A DNA stretch of 37,511 nucleotides from Candidatus Aminicenantota bacterium (GTDB lineage: Bacteria; Acidobacteriota; Aminicenantia; Aminicenantales; Saccharicenantaceae). The notes under the pieces were generated by a model that was not told the DNA's origin, searched no databases, and saw only the letters and a program-made list of their open reading frames with translations. Positions 1 through 7,381 of this stretch are shown here, piece after piece (positions within the stretch are counted from its first letter, which is position 1; each line of letters begins with the position of its first letter). The stretch spans positions 1 through 37,511 of the forward strand of contig JADGNU010000005.1 of assembly GCA_017883305.1 (NCBI GenBank). Direction: 5' to 3'. The position numbers and the translations under genes were made by a program.

Positions 1-20
1 GCCGGCTGGCTCTTCGCGGG

Positions 21-920
21 CTAGGTCAGGAGCGAGGCGAGGGCGATCGAGTAGAACTTGGTGTCGTCGGAGTCCCCGCGCGAGGTCAGGACGCAGGGAC
101 AGGTGGCCCCGACCACGACGGCTCCCAGCTCCCCTTTGGCCAGGTAGGTCGACCCTTTGAAGAAAATGTTGCCCGACTCGATGTTGGGAAAGACGAGGAT
201 ATCGGCGTCGCCGGCCACCGGGGACTTGACGCCCTTGATCCGGGCGCTCTCCTCGCTGAAGGCGATATCGAGGGCCAGCGGCCCGTCGACGATGGCGCCC
301 TTGATCTGGCCGCGCTCGGCCATCTTGGAGATGATGGCCGCATCCGTCGTCGAGGGCATCTTGGGGTTCACTTTCTCGACCGCCGAGAGGATGACGGCCT
401 TGGGATTATCGATCCCCAGCTTGTGGGCCACGGCGATGGCGTAGTTCAGGATGGTGATCTTCGCCTCGAGGTCCGGGGCGGGAATGACGGCCACGTCGCC
501 GCAGATGATGAGCTTCTTCCAGGACGGGACCTGGATGACCGTCACATGCGACAGAAGCTTGCCGGGCGGGAGCAGCCCCCTCTCCTTGTCGATGATGCCG
601 CGGATATAGACGGAAGAATCCAGCAGGCCTTTCATCAGGAAATCCGCTTCGCCTGAGCGGACCTTGTCGATGGCCAGGGTCAACGCCTTGGCCTTATCGG
701 GCTCGTGGAGGATCTCGAAAAGACCGGTGTCGACCTTGTTCTCGTCGGCGACCTTCTGGATGGCCTTCTTGTCCCCGGTCAGCGTGGCCTGGACCAGCTT
801 CTCCTTGACGGCGCGGGCCACCGCCTCGATGGTATGGGGGTCCTCAGCGACCGCGACGGCCAGCCGCTTGGTCGGAGTGCCTTTGACCCGGTCGACGATC
901 TGGTCCAAGGTCATGATCAT
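21..920 (-). CDS. ptb: Phosphate butyryltransferase
   Basis: This gene encodes a 299-aa cytosolic enzyme that exchanges CoA for phosphate on butyryl-CoA (or related acyl-CoA), giving the acyl-phosphate used by the kinase encoded just upstream. The protein has the PTA/PTB fold signature throughout: ADFLMKGLLDSSVYIRG in the first half, SPVAGDADILVFPNIESGN near the C-terminus, and AFSEESARIKG where acetyl-specific enzymes carry SFSTKGSA. Length matches clostridial Ptb (about 300 aa). The ATG at 920 is preferred over the ATG two codons later because GAAGG lies 8 nt upstream of it. An open frame runs further upstream but only through the buk coding region. It lies 26 bp after buk and is probably cotranscribed with it. 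Butyryl over acetyl preference is inferred from similarity and from the buk neighbour. Confidence 0.93.
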   Translation of the reverse strand: MIMTLDQIVDRVKGTPTKRLAVAVAEDPHTIEAVARAVKEKLVQATLTGDKKAIQKVADENKVDTGLFEILHEPDKAKALTLAIDKVRSGEADFLMKGLLDSSVYIRGIIDKERGLLPPGKLLSHVTVIQVPSWKKLIICGDVAVIPAPDLEAKITILNYAIAVAHKLGIDNPKAVILSAVEKVNPKMPSTTDAAIISKMAERGQIKGAIVDGPLALDIAFSEESARIKGVKSPVAGDADILVFPNIESGNIFFKGSTYLAKGELGAVVVGATCPCVLTSRGDSDDTKFYSIALASLLT

Positions 921-946
921 GATGGCTACCTTCGGTTCAACGGAAA

Positions 947-2014
947 TTATGACGGATACGTGCGGGCCGCATCCTCTCCCCGCATCACGCGCAGGCCGGC
1001 TTGGGCCAGCGCCACCATCTCGTTCTCCCCAGGGAAAACGAAGACCGGCCCAAGGAATTGGATGCACTCCTTGATCCGGTCGATGAACTCGGTGGAGAAG
1101 GCCAGCCCGCCGGTCAGGACGATCCCGTCCACCCGGCCCTTGAGGACGGCGGCGCACGCCCCGACCTGCTTGGCCACGGTGAGGACCATGGCCGTGAAAA
1201 CGAGATCGGCCTGCTTGTCGCCCGCGGCGACGCGTTTGAGCGTCTCCCGCATGTCGTTCGTCTTGAGATGGGCGACCATCCCGCCCCGGCCCGTCAGCAT
1301 CTTTCTCAGGTCGCACTCCTGGTACTTGCCGGAGAAGGACAGGCCGACCAGGTCGCCCGCGGGCGTGGTCCCGGCCCGTTCCGGGGCGATGGGACCTTCG
1401 CCGTTCAGGGCGTTGTTGACGTCCACGACGCGCCCCTGCTTGTGGACGCCGATCGAGATGCCGCCCCCGAGATGGCAGACGATGAGGTTAACCGATTCGT
1501 AGCTCCGGCCGAGCTCGCGGGCGGCCAGGCGGGCCGAATACTTATGGTTCAATGCGTGGAAGATGCTGCGGCGCCGGATCTCCGGGACCCCGCTCAGCCG
1601 GGCCCATTCGTCGAGCTCGTCCACGACGACAGGGTCGACGATGAAGGCGGGGATCCCCAGGGGACGGGCGATCTCGTCGGCGATGAGGCCGCCCAGGTTC
1701 GAGGCGTGCTCTCCCTGGACTCCCCGGGTCAGGTCCTCGAGCATCCGGTCGTTCACCCGGTAAACGCCGCTCGGGATGGGATTGAGGAGTCCCCCCCGGC
1801 CGATGACCGCGGCCAGGCCCGCAGGCTCGATACTCTTGTCCTTGAGCGTACGGAGCACGATGTCTTTGCGGAAGCCCTTCTGCTCCACGATCTTGTCGAA
1901 CGGGGCCAGCTCTTCGGCGGTGTGCGAGATGTTCGCGGACAGGACTTCGCGCTCGTCCTCATAGACGGCGATCTTGGTCGAGGTCGAACCGGGGTTGATG
2001 ATCAAGAGAAACAT
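947..2014 (-). CDS. buk: Butyrate kinase
   Basis: The product (355 aa) belongs to the ASKHA acetate/butyrate kinase family and makes ATP plus acid from acyl-phosphate and ADP, completing substrate-level phosphorylation with the downstream phosphate butyryltransferase. The phosphate-1 loop is visible at the N-terminus (NPGSTSTKIAVYEDE, from residue 8), the second phosphate segment as CHLGGGISIGVH in the middle, and the adenosine segment as LTGGLAFS near the C-terminus. Length and sequence fit butyrate kinase (about 355 aa) better than acetate kinase (about 400 aa); a branched-chain acid substrate remains possible. The ATG start at 2014 follows a GTGGGGAACC stretch that serves as a modest ribosome binding site. 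It is first in a two-gene operon with ptb and has a good promoter about 90 bp upstream. Confidence 0.94.
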   Translation of the reverse strand: MFLLIINPGSTSTKIAVYEDEREVLSANISHTAEELAPFDKIVEQKGFRKDIVLRTLKDKSIEPAGLAAVIGRGGLLNPIPSGVYRVNDRMLEDLTRGVQGEHASNLGGLIADEIARPLGIPAFIVDPVVVDELDEWARLSGVPEIRRRSIFHALNHKYSARLAARELGRSYESVNLIVCHLGGGISIGVHKQGRVVDVNNALNGEGPIAPERAGTTPAGDLVGLSFSGKYQECDLRKMLTGRGGMVAHLKTNDMRETLKRVAAGDKQADLVFTAMVLTVAKQVGACAAVLKGRVDGIVLTGGLAFSTEFIDRIKECIQFLGPVFVFPGENEMVALAQAGLRVMRGEDAARTYPS

Positions 2015-2103
2015 GGTTCCCCACGGGCAATGGATCGGCTATTTATGGCCGCGAGCGAGGGGCTTGGTTCCCGACCGCCTCCGTTGCCCGCGAGCACGGG
2101 GGA

Positions 2104-2133
2104 ATCTTACTGCCCGCTAAGGGGCCATGTCAA
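2104..2133 (-). promoter_or_regulatory. Promoter for buk-ptb
   Basis: On the minus strand a TTGACA box (2133-2128) is followed after 18 nt by TAAGAT (2109-2104). Transcription would start near 2097, leaving a leader of about 83 nt before the buk ATG. Assigned by consensus match only. Confidence 0.6.
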
Positions 2134-2172
2134 GACGACGGCCGCCTGCTGCTTCAGGGTCGGACGCCTGCG

Positions 2173-2181
2173 TGGTATAAT
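2173..2181 (+). promoter_or_regulatory. Extended -10 promoter for the GNAT gene
   Basis: TGGTATAAT is a perfect extended -10 element (TGnTATAAT); no good -35 box lies at the right distance. The predicted start point is near 2188, one or two bases before the ATG at 2190, so the transcript would be essentially leaderless. No Shine-Dalgarno sequence is visible, which agrees. Confidence 0.6.
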
Positions 2182-2189
2182 GACCGGAA

Positions 2190-2606
2190 ATGCGTATTCG
2201 CAAGATCAGGCCGGGGGAAGCCGCTCCCGCCGTCGAGCTCGCCCGGACTCTCGGGTTGGACTATCCGGGCTTGGAGAGCGACCCGCTCTGGGTCGCCGAG
2301 GAAGGCGGGCGGCCGATCGGTCTCGTGGCCCTCAAGAAGCATCCGGACTGCCTGGAACTCTGCGCCCTCGGGGTCGATCCGGACTTTCGCGGGAAAGGCG
2401 TCGCCAGGGCCCTCGTCGAAGCTCTGATGGATAAGGCGCCGGGCGACGTCCATCTGGCCACCATCATCCCCCGGTTCTTCGAGGGCTGCGGCTTCCATAT
2501 TATTAAAGACGCGATCCCCGCGACCTTCCCGGCCAAGCGCGAGACCTCCTGGTGCGAGGGCTGCCCCCAGGAGCGCTGCATGGTCATGCTGAGAACGAGA
2601 CAGTGA
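2190..2606 (+). CDS. GNAT-family N-acetyltransferase with C-terminal Cys cluster
   Basis: This 138-aa protein is a single GNAT domain. The acetyl-CoA binding motif A is seen at residues 62-71 (VDPDFRGKGV, matching R/QxxGxG/A), preceded by the beta-strand LELCALG. The C-terminus carries three cysteines, C122, C125 and C130, in WCEGCPQERC; a comparable cysteine-rich tail is known from short-form N-acetylglutamate synthase-like GNATs, so an amino-acid acetyltransferase role is possible but unproven. The acceptor substrate cannot be read from sequence. Its stop overlaps the GTG start of the next gene (GTGA), implying translational coupling. The start at 2190 lies 8 bases after a consensus -10 box, suggesting a leaderless message. 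Confidence 0.85.
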   Translation: MRIRKIRPGEAAPAVELARTLGLDYPGLESDPLWVAEEGGRPIGLVALKKHPDCLELCALGVDPDFRGKGVARALVEALMDKAPGDVHLATIIPRFFEGCGFHIIKDAIPATFPAKRETSWCEGCPQERCMVMLRTRQ

Positions 2607-3472
2607 GCCGGCCCGCCTATCCCGATTTCAAGCCTGTCGGCCTCGAGGACCAGGACATCTTCCAGGAATACCTCGAAGCCTCGCCGTCCGAGGTCTGCGA
2701 GCTCAATTTCGCCAACATCTTCATGTGGAAGGGTTCCGAGCGTCCGAGCTGGACCATCCTCAATGGCAGCCTATGCGTGCTCGTGGAGCCCGATTTCGAG
2801 GACTCCTACGTCCTGCCACCGATTGGCGGGGAGCGGGTTCCCGATACGATCGCGAAGTGCCTGCGGCACGCGCCGCGACTCTCGCGCGTCCCTGAGGCTT
2901 TTGTCGAGCGCTACGGCGCCGGCTTCAAGGTCGAGGAGGATCCCGGCAACTTCGACTACATCTACTCGCGCCAGGAGCTGGCCGAGCTCAAGGGAAAGAA
3001 GTTCGACGGCAAGCGCAATCGCATCCGGAAGTTCGAATCGACTTTCGCCCACGAGTACCATGCCCTGACGCGGGCCGACGTCGCGGGCTGCTTCCGGCTC
3101 CTCGAGGACTGGTTCGAGGAGAAGAGGAACGGCGATCTCTACATGAGAGCCGAGAGGGTGGCCATCATCCAGGCGCTGGCCTCGTTCGAGCGCCTCGACC
3201 TCAAAGGCGGGGTGGTCAAGGTCGGAGGCCGGATCGAAGCTTTTACGATGGGCGGGCGCCTGACCGCCGACATGGCCGTCATTCCCATCGAGATCGCCAA
3301 CCCCGGCCTCGTCGGCCTGGCCCAGTGGATCAACCGCGAGTTCGTTTGCCGCGTATGGTCGGACTGCGCTCTTGTCAACCGCGAACAGGACATGGGCATC
3401 GAGGGATTGCGGAAAGCGAAGCTGTCCTACCAGCCCGTCCGGCTGGTCAAGAAATTCAACCTCACCCTCTAG
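2603..3472 (+). CDS. DUF2156 / phosphatidylglycerol lysyltransferase-like protein
   Basis: The product (289 aa) resembles stand-alone DUF2156 proteins, which share a tandem GNAT-like fold with the C-terminal domain of aminoacyl-phosphatidylglycerol synthases. Visible hallmarks are the FANIFMW segment near residue 35, the basic stretch GKKFDGKRNRIRKFE near residue 145, the central GGRIEAFTMGGRL strand pair, and the C-terminal YQPVRLVKKFNLTL ending typical of the family. There is no membrane flippase domain, so it is a cytosolic catalytic-domain-only form; the acceptor and amino-acid donor are unknown. The GTG at 2603 was chosen because it overlaps the stop of the upstream GNAT gene in the GTGA arrangement used several times in this window and because the preceding frame only duplicates the GNAT tail. 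It converges on pta. Confidence 0.85.
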   Translation: MSRPAYPDFKPVGLEDQDIFQEYLEASPSEVCELNFANIFMWKGSERPSWTILNGSLCVLVEPDFEDSYVLPPIGGERVPDTIAKCLRHAPRLSRVPEAFVERYGAGFKVEEDPGNFDYIYSRQELAELKGKKFDGKRNRIRKFESTFAHEYHALTRADVAGCFRLLEDWFEEKRNGDLYMRAERVAIIQALASFERLDLKGGVVKVGGRIEAFTMGGRLTADMAVIPIEIANPGLVGLAQWINREFVCRVWSDCALVNREQDMGIEGLRKAKLSYQPVRLVKKFNLTL

Positions 3473-3485
3473 GCCGTCCCCGTCA

Positions 3486-3563
3486 AAGCTCGGGACTGTC
3501 TGGGGCGGGACCGCCTCACGTGGTGGTCAGGCCATCAGACTGCCCCTCGGAAGCTCGGGACTG
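3486..3563. repeat. Short direct repeat pair in a convergent spacer
   Basis: The 13-bp string AAGCTCGGGACTG occurs at 3486-3498 and again at 3551-3563, in the 102-bp spacer between two convergent genes (stops at 3472 and 3575). A small inverted repeat, GGCGG/CCGCC, sits between the copies near 3505. No clear U-tract terminator is seen. Function unknown. Confidence 0.45.
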
Positions 3564-3574
3564 CCTCTCGCTTA

Positions 3575-4552
3575 TCAAGCCATGAGGCTGCAGATGGCGG
3601 CGACGTTGACCATGTCGTCGGCCGAGCAGCCGCGGCTGAGGTCGCAGAAGGGCTTGTTGAGCCCCTGGACGATGGGCCCGACGGCCTCGGCCCCGGCCAG
3701 GCGCTCGGTCAGCTTGTAGCCGATGTTGCCGGCGTCGAGATCGGGGAAGACGAGGACGTTGGCCTTGCCGGCGACCGGGCTGCCCTTGCACTTGCGCTCG
3801 CCGATCGAGGGGACCAGGGCGGCGTCGGCCTGCATCTCGCCGTCGAGGAGGAGCGTGGGGGCCTTCCCTTTGGCGATCTTGGTCGCGCTGACGACCTTGT
3901 CGACGTCGGCGTGGGCGGCCGAGCCCTTGGTCGAAAAGGACAGCATGGCCACCCGCGGCTCCTCGCCGGTCACGGCCTGGAAGTTCTTGGCCGAGGTGAT
4001 GGCGATATCGGCCAGCTGGGCGTCGGTCGGGTTGGGGACGACGGCGCAGTCGGCATAGCAGAGGAGCCTTTCGGGGAAGACCATGATGAAGTAGCTCGAG
4101 ACGGTCGCGATGCCCGGCGCCGTGCCGACGGTGTGGATGGCGGCCCGGATGACGTCGCCGGTCGCGGAGATGTTGCCGCCGACGACGGCCCCGACCTTGC
4201 CCGTCGCGAGCAGGAGGCCGGCGTAATAGAGCGGGCTCTTGGTGGCCTCGGAGGCCTGTTCAAGCGTCCAGCCCTTGGCTTTCCGCTTCTCGAAGAGGAG
4301 ACCGACGAGCTCGTCGCGTCCCGGGTCGGTCAACGGGTCGACGATGGGGATGCCGCCGATGTCGAGCCCGTTGTCCTTGGCGATCGCGTGGATCGCGGCG
4401 GACGAGCCGACCAGGCGGGGCTCGGCGATGTGCTTTTCTCTCAAGATCAAGGCCGCCTTGAGGGTCCGGGCGTCTTCGGCGTCGGGGAAGGCGACCTTGA
4501 GGAACTTCTTCGCGGCCTTGTCGCGGATGTCGGATATGAATGTATTACCCAT
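3575..4552 (-). CDS. pta: Phosphate acetyltransferase (short form)
   Basis: This 325-aa enzyme converts acetyl-CoA and phosphate to acetyl-phosphate and CoA, feeding the acetate kinase encoded divergently next door. It is the short, catalytic-domain-only Pta found in clostridia and thermophiles (about 320-335 aa), without the long regulatory N-terminus of the enterobacterial enzyme. Diagnostic segments are [15 protein letters not shown] at the N-terminus, [21 protein letters not shown], the catalytic [10 protein letters not shown] segment, and the C-terminal [18 protein letters not shown] followed by [17 protein letters not shown]. The ATG start at 4552 has AAGGAG 8 nt upstream. A strong promoter precedes it. 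It is related to ptb at 21-920, from which it is separated by the two GNAT-fold genes and buk. Confidence 0.96.
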   Translation of the reverse strand: MGNTFISDIRDKAAKKFLKVAFPDAEDARTLKAALILREKHIAEPRLVGSSAAIHAIAKDNGLDIGGIPIVDPLTDPGRDELVGLLFEKRKAKGWTLEQASEATKSPLYYAGLLLATGKVGAVVGGNISATGDVIRAAIHTVGTAPGIATVSSYFIMVFPERLLCYADCAVVPNPTDAQLADIAITSAKNFQAVTGEEPRVAMLSFSTKGSAAHADVDKVVSATKIAKGKAPTLLLDGEMQADAALVPSIGERKCKGSPVAGKANVLVFPDLDAGNIGYKLTERLAGAEAVGPIVQGLNKPFCDLSRGCSADDMVNVAAICSLMA

Positions 4553-4584
4553 GGGCAGCTCCTTTTTTGTGGGGGTAAGGAGCG

Positions 4585-4614
4585 GTTATACCCTAGCGGC
4601 TTCGAGACTGTCAA
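4585..4614 (-). promoter_or_regulatory. Promoter for pta
   Basis: TTGACA (4614-4609) and TATAAC (4590-4585) are separated by 18 nt on the minus strand. The predicted start is near 4578, giving a leader of about 26 nt that carries the AAGGAG ribosome binding site. Confidence 0.7.
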
Positions 4615-4677
4615 CCCCACCGGATTCGCCTCTGAACGGATACTCCCTGCACGATTCCGTTGCGTGACATGCCAGAA

Positions 4678-4733
4678 ATAATTCCTGGGACACGATCCCT
4701 TTTCCAGAGAAAAGGGTCATGTCCCGGAATTAT
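4678..4733. repeat. Large imperfect inverted repeat upstream of ackA
   Basis: Three nested stems are visible: ATAATTCC/GGAATTAT, GGGACA/TGTCCC and CCCTTTTC/GAAAAGGG, closing on a 4-nt CAGA loop. Only one bulged T and a CGAT/TCA internal loop interrupt 22 paired positions. There is no U-tract in either direction. It could be a protein-binding palindrome, a REP/MITE-like unit or a structured transcript; its sequence gives no family assignment. Confidence 0.75.
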
Positions 4734-4775
4734 CCGTTATCGTCGATCGGCGAATCCAGGACTCCGTCCTCCTCC

Positions 4776-4804
4776 TTGACTTTTCCCCTGCTCCGAGGGA
4801 AAAT
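4776..4804 (+). promoter_or_regulatory. Candidate promoter for ackA
   Basis: TTGACT (4776-4781) and GAAAAT (4799-4804) are 17 nt apart. The spacer largely consists of a hairpin with arms TTTTCCC (4781-4787) and GGGAAAA (4797-4803). The -10 box is poor, so this is a tentative assignment. Confidence 0.4.
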
Positions 4805-4865
4805 GGGGCTTAAAAAATCGGCCCTTTCTCCGGCCGATGGACCAAGAAATCTTAAGGAGTCATCG

Positions 4866-6212
4866 ATGATCATCCTGTCCTTGAACTGCGGCAGTTCGTC
4901 TGCTAAATATCGCCTCTATGACTACGATAAGAAGGAAACGCTGGCCACGGGCATCGTCGAGCGGGTCGGCATCGGCAAGAGCTACATCCAGCAGTCCGGC
5001 CTCGGCCGCGAGCCGATCAAATTCGACCACGAGTGCGCCAACCACAGGGAGGCCATCAAGCTCATCATCGACACCCTTCTCGACCCCAAGATCGGCGTCA
5101 TGGACGACCTGAAAGAGATTTCGGCCGTTGGCCATCGCGTCGTCCACGGCGGCGAGAAGTTCACGAAATCGGTCCAGATCACCCCCGAGACCCTGGCGAC
5201 GTTCAAGAGCCTCTACGGTCTGGCCCCCCTCCACAACCCGCCGAACGTCCTGGGCATCGAGGCGGCCATGGACGTCCTGCCGGACGTTCCGCACGTCGCC
5301 ATCATGGACACGGCCTGGCATCAGACGATGCCGGCAAGCTCTTACATGTACGCCCTGCCCTACGACTGGTACGAGAAGTACGGCGTCCGCCGCTACGGCT
5401 TCCACGGGACCTCGTTCCTTTACGTGGCCAAGCGGGCCGCCCTGCTCCTCGGCAAGGACCCCTTCGCGTGCAATCTCGTCTGCCTCCACATCGGCAACGG
5501 CGTTTCGGCCAATGCCATCAAGAACGGCGTCTCCTACGACACCAGCATGGGCCTGACCCCCCTCGAGGGCCTGGTCATGGGTACGCGGGCGGGCGACCAC
5601 GACGCGGCCATCGACCTCATGGTCATGGAGAAGGAAGGGATCGCCCCGGGCAAGATGAGCGATATCCTCAACAAGAAATCGGGCCTGCTTGGGATCACCG
5701 GCAAGTACACCGACCGCCGCGACGTCCAGAAGGCCGCCGAGGCGGGCGACGCCCGGGCCAAGCTGGCCATCGAGGTCGAGTCCTACCGGATCAAGAAGTA
5801 CATCGGGGCCTATTCGGCGGCCATCGGCGGCGCGGACGCCATCGTTTTCACGGCCGGCGTCGGCGAGATGTCCGACCTCATCCGGGAGAAGTCGTGCGAG
5901 GGACTGGAATTCCTGGGCATCAAGCTGGACAAGGCCAAGAACAAGCTGGCCAGGACCCGCAACGCCGAGACCGAGATCTCGGCGGCCGACTCCAAGGTCA
6001 AGATCTTCGTCATCCCGACCGACGAGGAGCGGGTCAACATCGAGGACGTCATCGCCATCCTCGAGGGCACGTACGACGAGCACACCCACTTCACCTACCG
6101 CTTCCAGTCGCCGGAATACGTCAACTCGCAGCGCGAGCAGGATTTCGTCAAGGAGTGCGAGGCCAAGCCCGGGCTCAAGGCGATCCAGGTCAAGCCCAAG
6201 ACTCGCTCATAA
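4866..6212 (+). CDS. ackA: Acetate kinase
   Basis: This 448-aa cytosolic kinase makes ATP and acetate from acetyl-phosphate and ADP. The N-terminal phosphate loop reads LNCGSSSAKYRLYD, the central segment HIGNGVSANAI and the catalytic motif DTSMGLTPLEGLVMGTRAGD are intact, and the adenosine segment appears as FTAGVGEMSDLIREKSC. It is about 45 residues longer than typical AckA: after the usual end near EERVNIEDVIAIL it continues with a charged tail (residues about 400-448) of unknown role. The ATG at 4866 is fixed by AAGGAG at 4854-4859; an in-frame extension to 4719 is not family-like. It is divergent from pta, so the two enzymes of the pathway are not cotranscribed. A large hairpin follows its stop codon. 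Confidence 0.96.
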   Translation: MIILSLNCGSSSAKYRLYDYDKKETLATGIVERVGIGKSYIQQSGLGREPIKFDHECANHREAIKLIIDTLLDPKIGVMDDLKEISAVGHRVVHGGEKFTKSVQITPETLATFKSLYGLAPLHNPPNVLGIEAAMDVLPDVPHVAIMDTAWHQTMPASSYMYALPYDWYEKYGVRRYGFHGTSFLYVAKRAALLLGKDPFACNLVCLHIGNGVSANAIKNGVSYDTSMGLTPLEGLVMGTRAGDHDAAIDLMVMEKEGIAPGKMSDILNKKSGLLGITGKYTDRRDVQKAAEAGDARAKLAIEVESYRIKKYIGAYSAAIGGADAIVFTAGVGEMSDLIREKSCEGLEFLGIKLDKAKNKLARTRNAETEISAADSKVKIFVIPTDEERVNIEDVIAILEGTYDEHTHFTYRFQSPEYVNSQREQDFVKECEAKPGLKAIQVKPKTRS

Positions 6213-6260
6213 AGGACGGCCGCTAAGGGTCTTCGGGATAGCCCGAAGGAACCCGTCCTT
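6212..6260 (+). terminator. Nested hairpin after ackA
   Basis: Starting at the last base of the ackA stop codon, three stems nest: AAGGAC/GTCCTT, GGGT/ACCC and CTTCGGG/CCCGAAG, with an ATAG tetraloop at 6238-6241 and an asymmetric internal loop of nine bases on the left. No U-run follows, so it may be a bidirectional or Rho-assisted terminator between convergent genes, or a 3' stability element. Confidence 0.5.
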
Positions 6261-6280
6261 ACGAGGGCTCGAACTGGTCG

Positions 6281-7381
6281 CTATTTCCAATCAGAGATGA
6301 TGGCCAGGATGAGGTTCGTCAGGGCCTCGAGGTCGCGGCGATCGATCTTCTCGATGAGCGAGTGGGCGTAGGAGCCGGGCCAGGAGAGAGGGATGTCGAT
6401 GGCGCCGCTGGCGAGGAAGACCGAGCCGTCGTTGCCGCCGCGGGAATTGCCGGACTGGATCGGGATCATGCGCCGTTTGGCGATGGCCAGGACCTTGAGG
6501 ATCTCGGGCTTGGGCGTGACGTTGCTCGAGTCGACGGCCCGGACGACCGCCCCCTTGCCGACGGGAAGAAAGCCGAAGCGCTTCGATTCGAGCGGCGAAT
6601 CGGTCGAGACGAACGTGTCGATGGCGAAGACGTAGTCCGGTTTCAGGGTTTTGGCCAGCTCCGAGGCGCCGAAAAGGCCCGTCTCTTCCTGGACATCCCA
6701 AGCGAAGGTGATCGTCCGGCCTTTGATCGTCTCGGGCCTGAGGCGCAGGGCGGCGTCGAGAAGCGCGGCGCAGCCGGCCCGGTCGTCGACGGCCCGCGTG
6801 GCCATCAACCCCGGCGCGAAATCGGTGATCGTCTTCTTCGCGGTGATGGTGTCGCCCTCGGCGACTCCGAGGGCCCGGACCTCCGCTTCGGTCGCGACGC
6901 CGAGATAGATGTCGAAGCTCTCGGCCGTGAAGGTCGTTTCCTGGGTCTCGCCTTCGGTCGGGCGCTCGTCGTATCCCGGCCGCGGCGAGACGATCCCGGC
7001 CACATCACCCCGGCTTGTGTGGATGAGGACGGGGCGGGCTTCGATCGTCTGCGGGAGGATGCCGCCGCCCGGCTTGACCCGGACGCGGCCTTCCGGGGTG
7101 ATCCGGTCGATCGTCCAGCCGAGCTCGTCCGAATGCGCGACGAACAGAATGTGAGGACGGCCCGACCCGATAGTGAACCAGACGTTGGCCATGCCATCGT
7201 GTTCGGCCTTGAGCCCGGCCGGCAGCCGTCCCTGGATGAAGGTGGACACGGGGCCCTCGTGACCCGAAACGCCGGGGACGAGGACGATCTCCCGGAGGAT
7301 GTCCCAAGCTTTGGACTGGGCGCCAGCCGAGGAGACGGAGATGAGAAGCGCCAGGATGCCGATGCCGATCCGCTTGGTCAC
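6281..7381 (-). CDS. Secreted M42-family metalloaminopeptidase
   Basis: The product (366 aa) is an M42 (glutamyl aminopeptidase/TET-type) dizinc peptidase with an N-terminal signal peptide (about residues 1-21, ending SSAGA-Q), so it should act in the periplasm or outside; most family members are cytosolic. All metal and catalytic positions are recognisable: H83 and D85 in AHSDELG, the bridging Asp in RAVDDRAGC (199-200), E232-E233 in VQEETGLFG, D255 in FAIDT and H340 in YAHSLIEK. It probably trims N-terminal residues from peptides. The GTG start at 7381 overlaps the upstream stop (GTGA), so translation depends on the upstream paralogue, which has lost most of these residues. It converges on ackA. 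Confidence 0.9.
   Translation of the reverse strand: MTKRIGIGILALLISVSSAGAQSKAWDILREIVLVPGVSGHEGPVSTFIQGRLPAGLKAEHDGMANVWFTIGSGRPHILFVAHSDELGWTIDRITPEGRVRVKPGGGILPQTIEARPVLIHTSRGDVAGIVSPRPGYDERPTEGETQETTFTAESFDIYLGVATEAEVRALGVAEGDTITAKKTITDFAPGLMATRAVDDRAGCAALLDAALRLRPETIKGRTITFAWDVQEETGLFGASELAKTLKPDYVFAIDTFVSTDSPLESKRFGFLPVGKGAVVRAVDSSNVTPKPEILKVLAIAKRRMIPIQSGNSRGGNDGSVFLASGAIDIPLSWPGSYAHSLIEKIDRRDLEALTNLILAIISDWK

Larger units (their letters stand above)
4553..4865. other. Divergent pta/ackA intergenic region
   Basis: This 313-bp spacer is the longest gene-free stretch in the window. It holds the pta promoter (4585-4614), a large near-perfect inverted repeat (4678-4733), a candidate ackA promoter (4776-4804) overlapping a 7-bp hairpin, and the ackA ribosome binding site AAGGAG at 4854-4859. 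An open frame crosses part of it in phase with ackA, but it begins inside the inverted repeat and shows no family resemblance. Confidence 0.7.

Noticed and set aside
921-1316. In-frame upstream extension of ptb
   Set aside because: It overlaps the conserved 3' part of buk on the same strand, has low-complexity Arg/Gly-rich translation, and the ATG at 920 has its own ribosome binding site.
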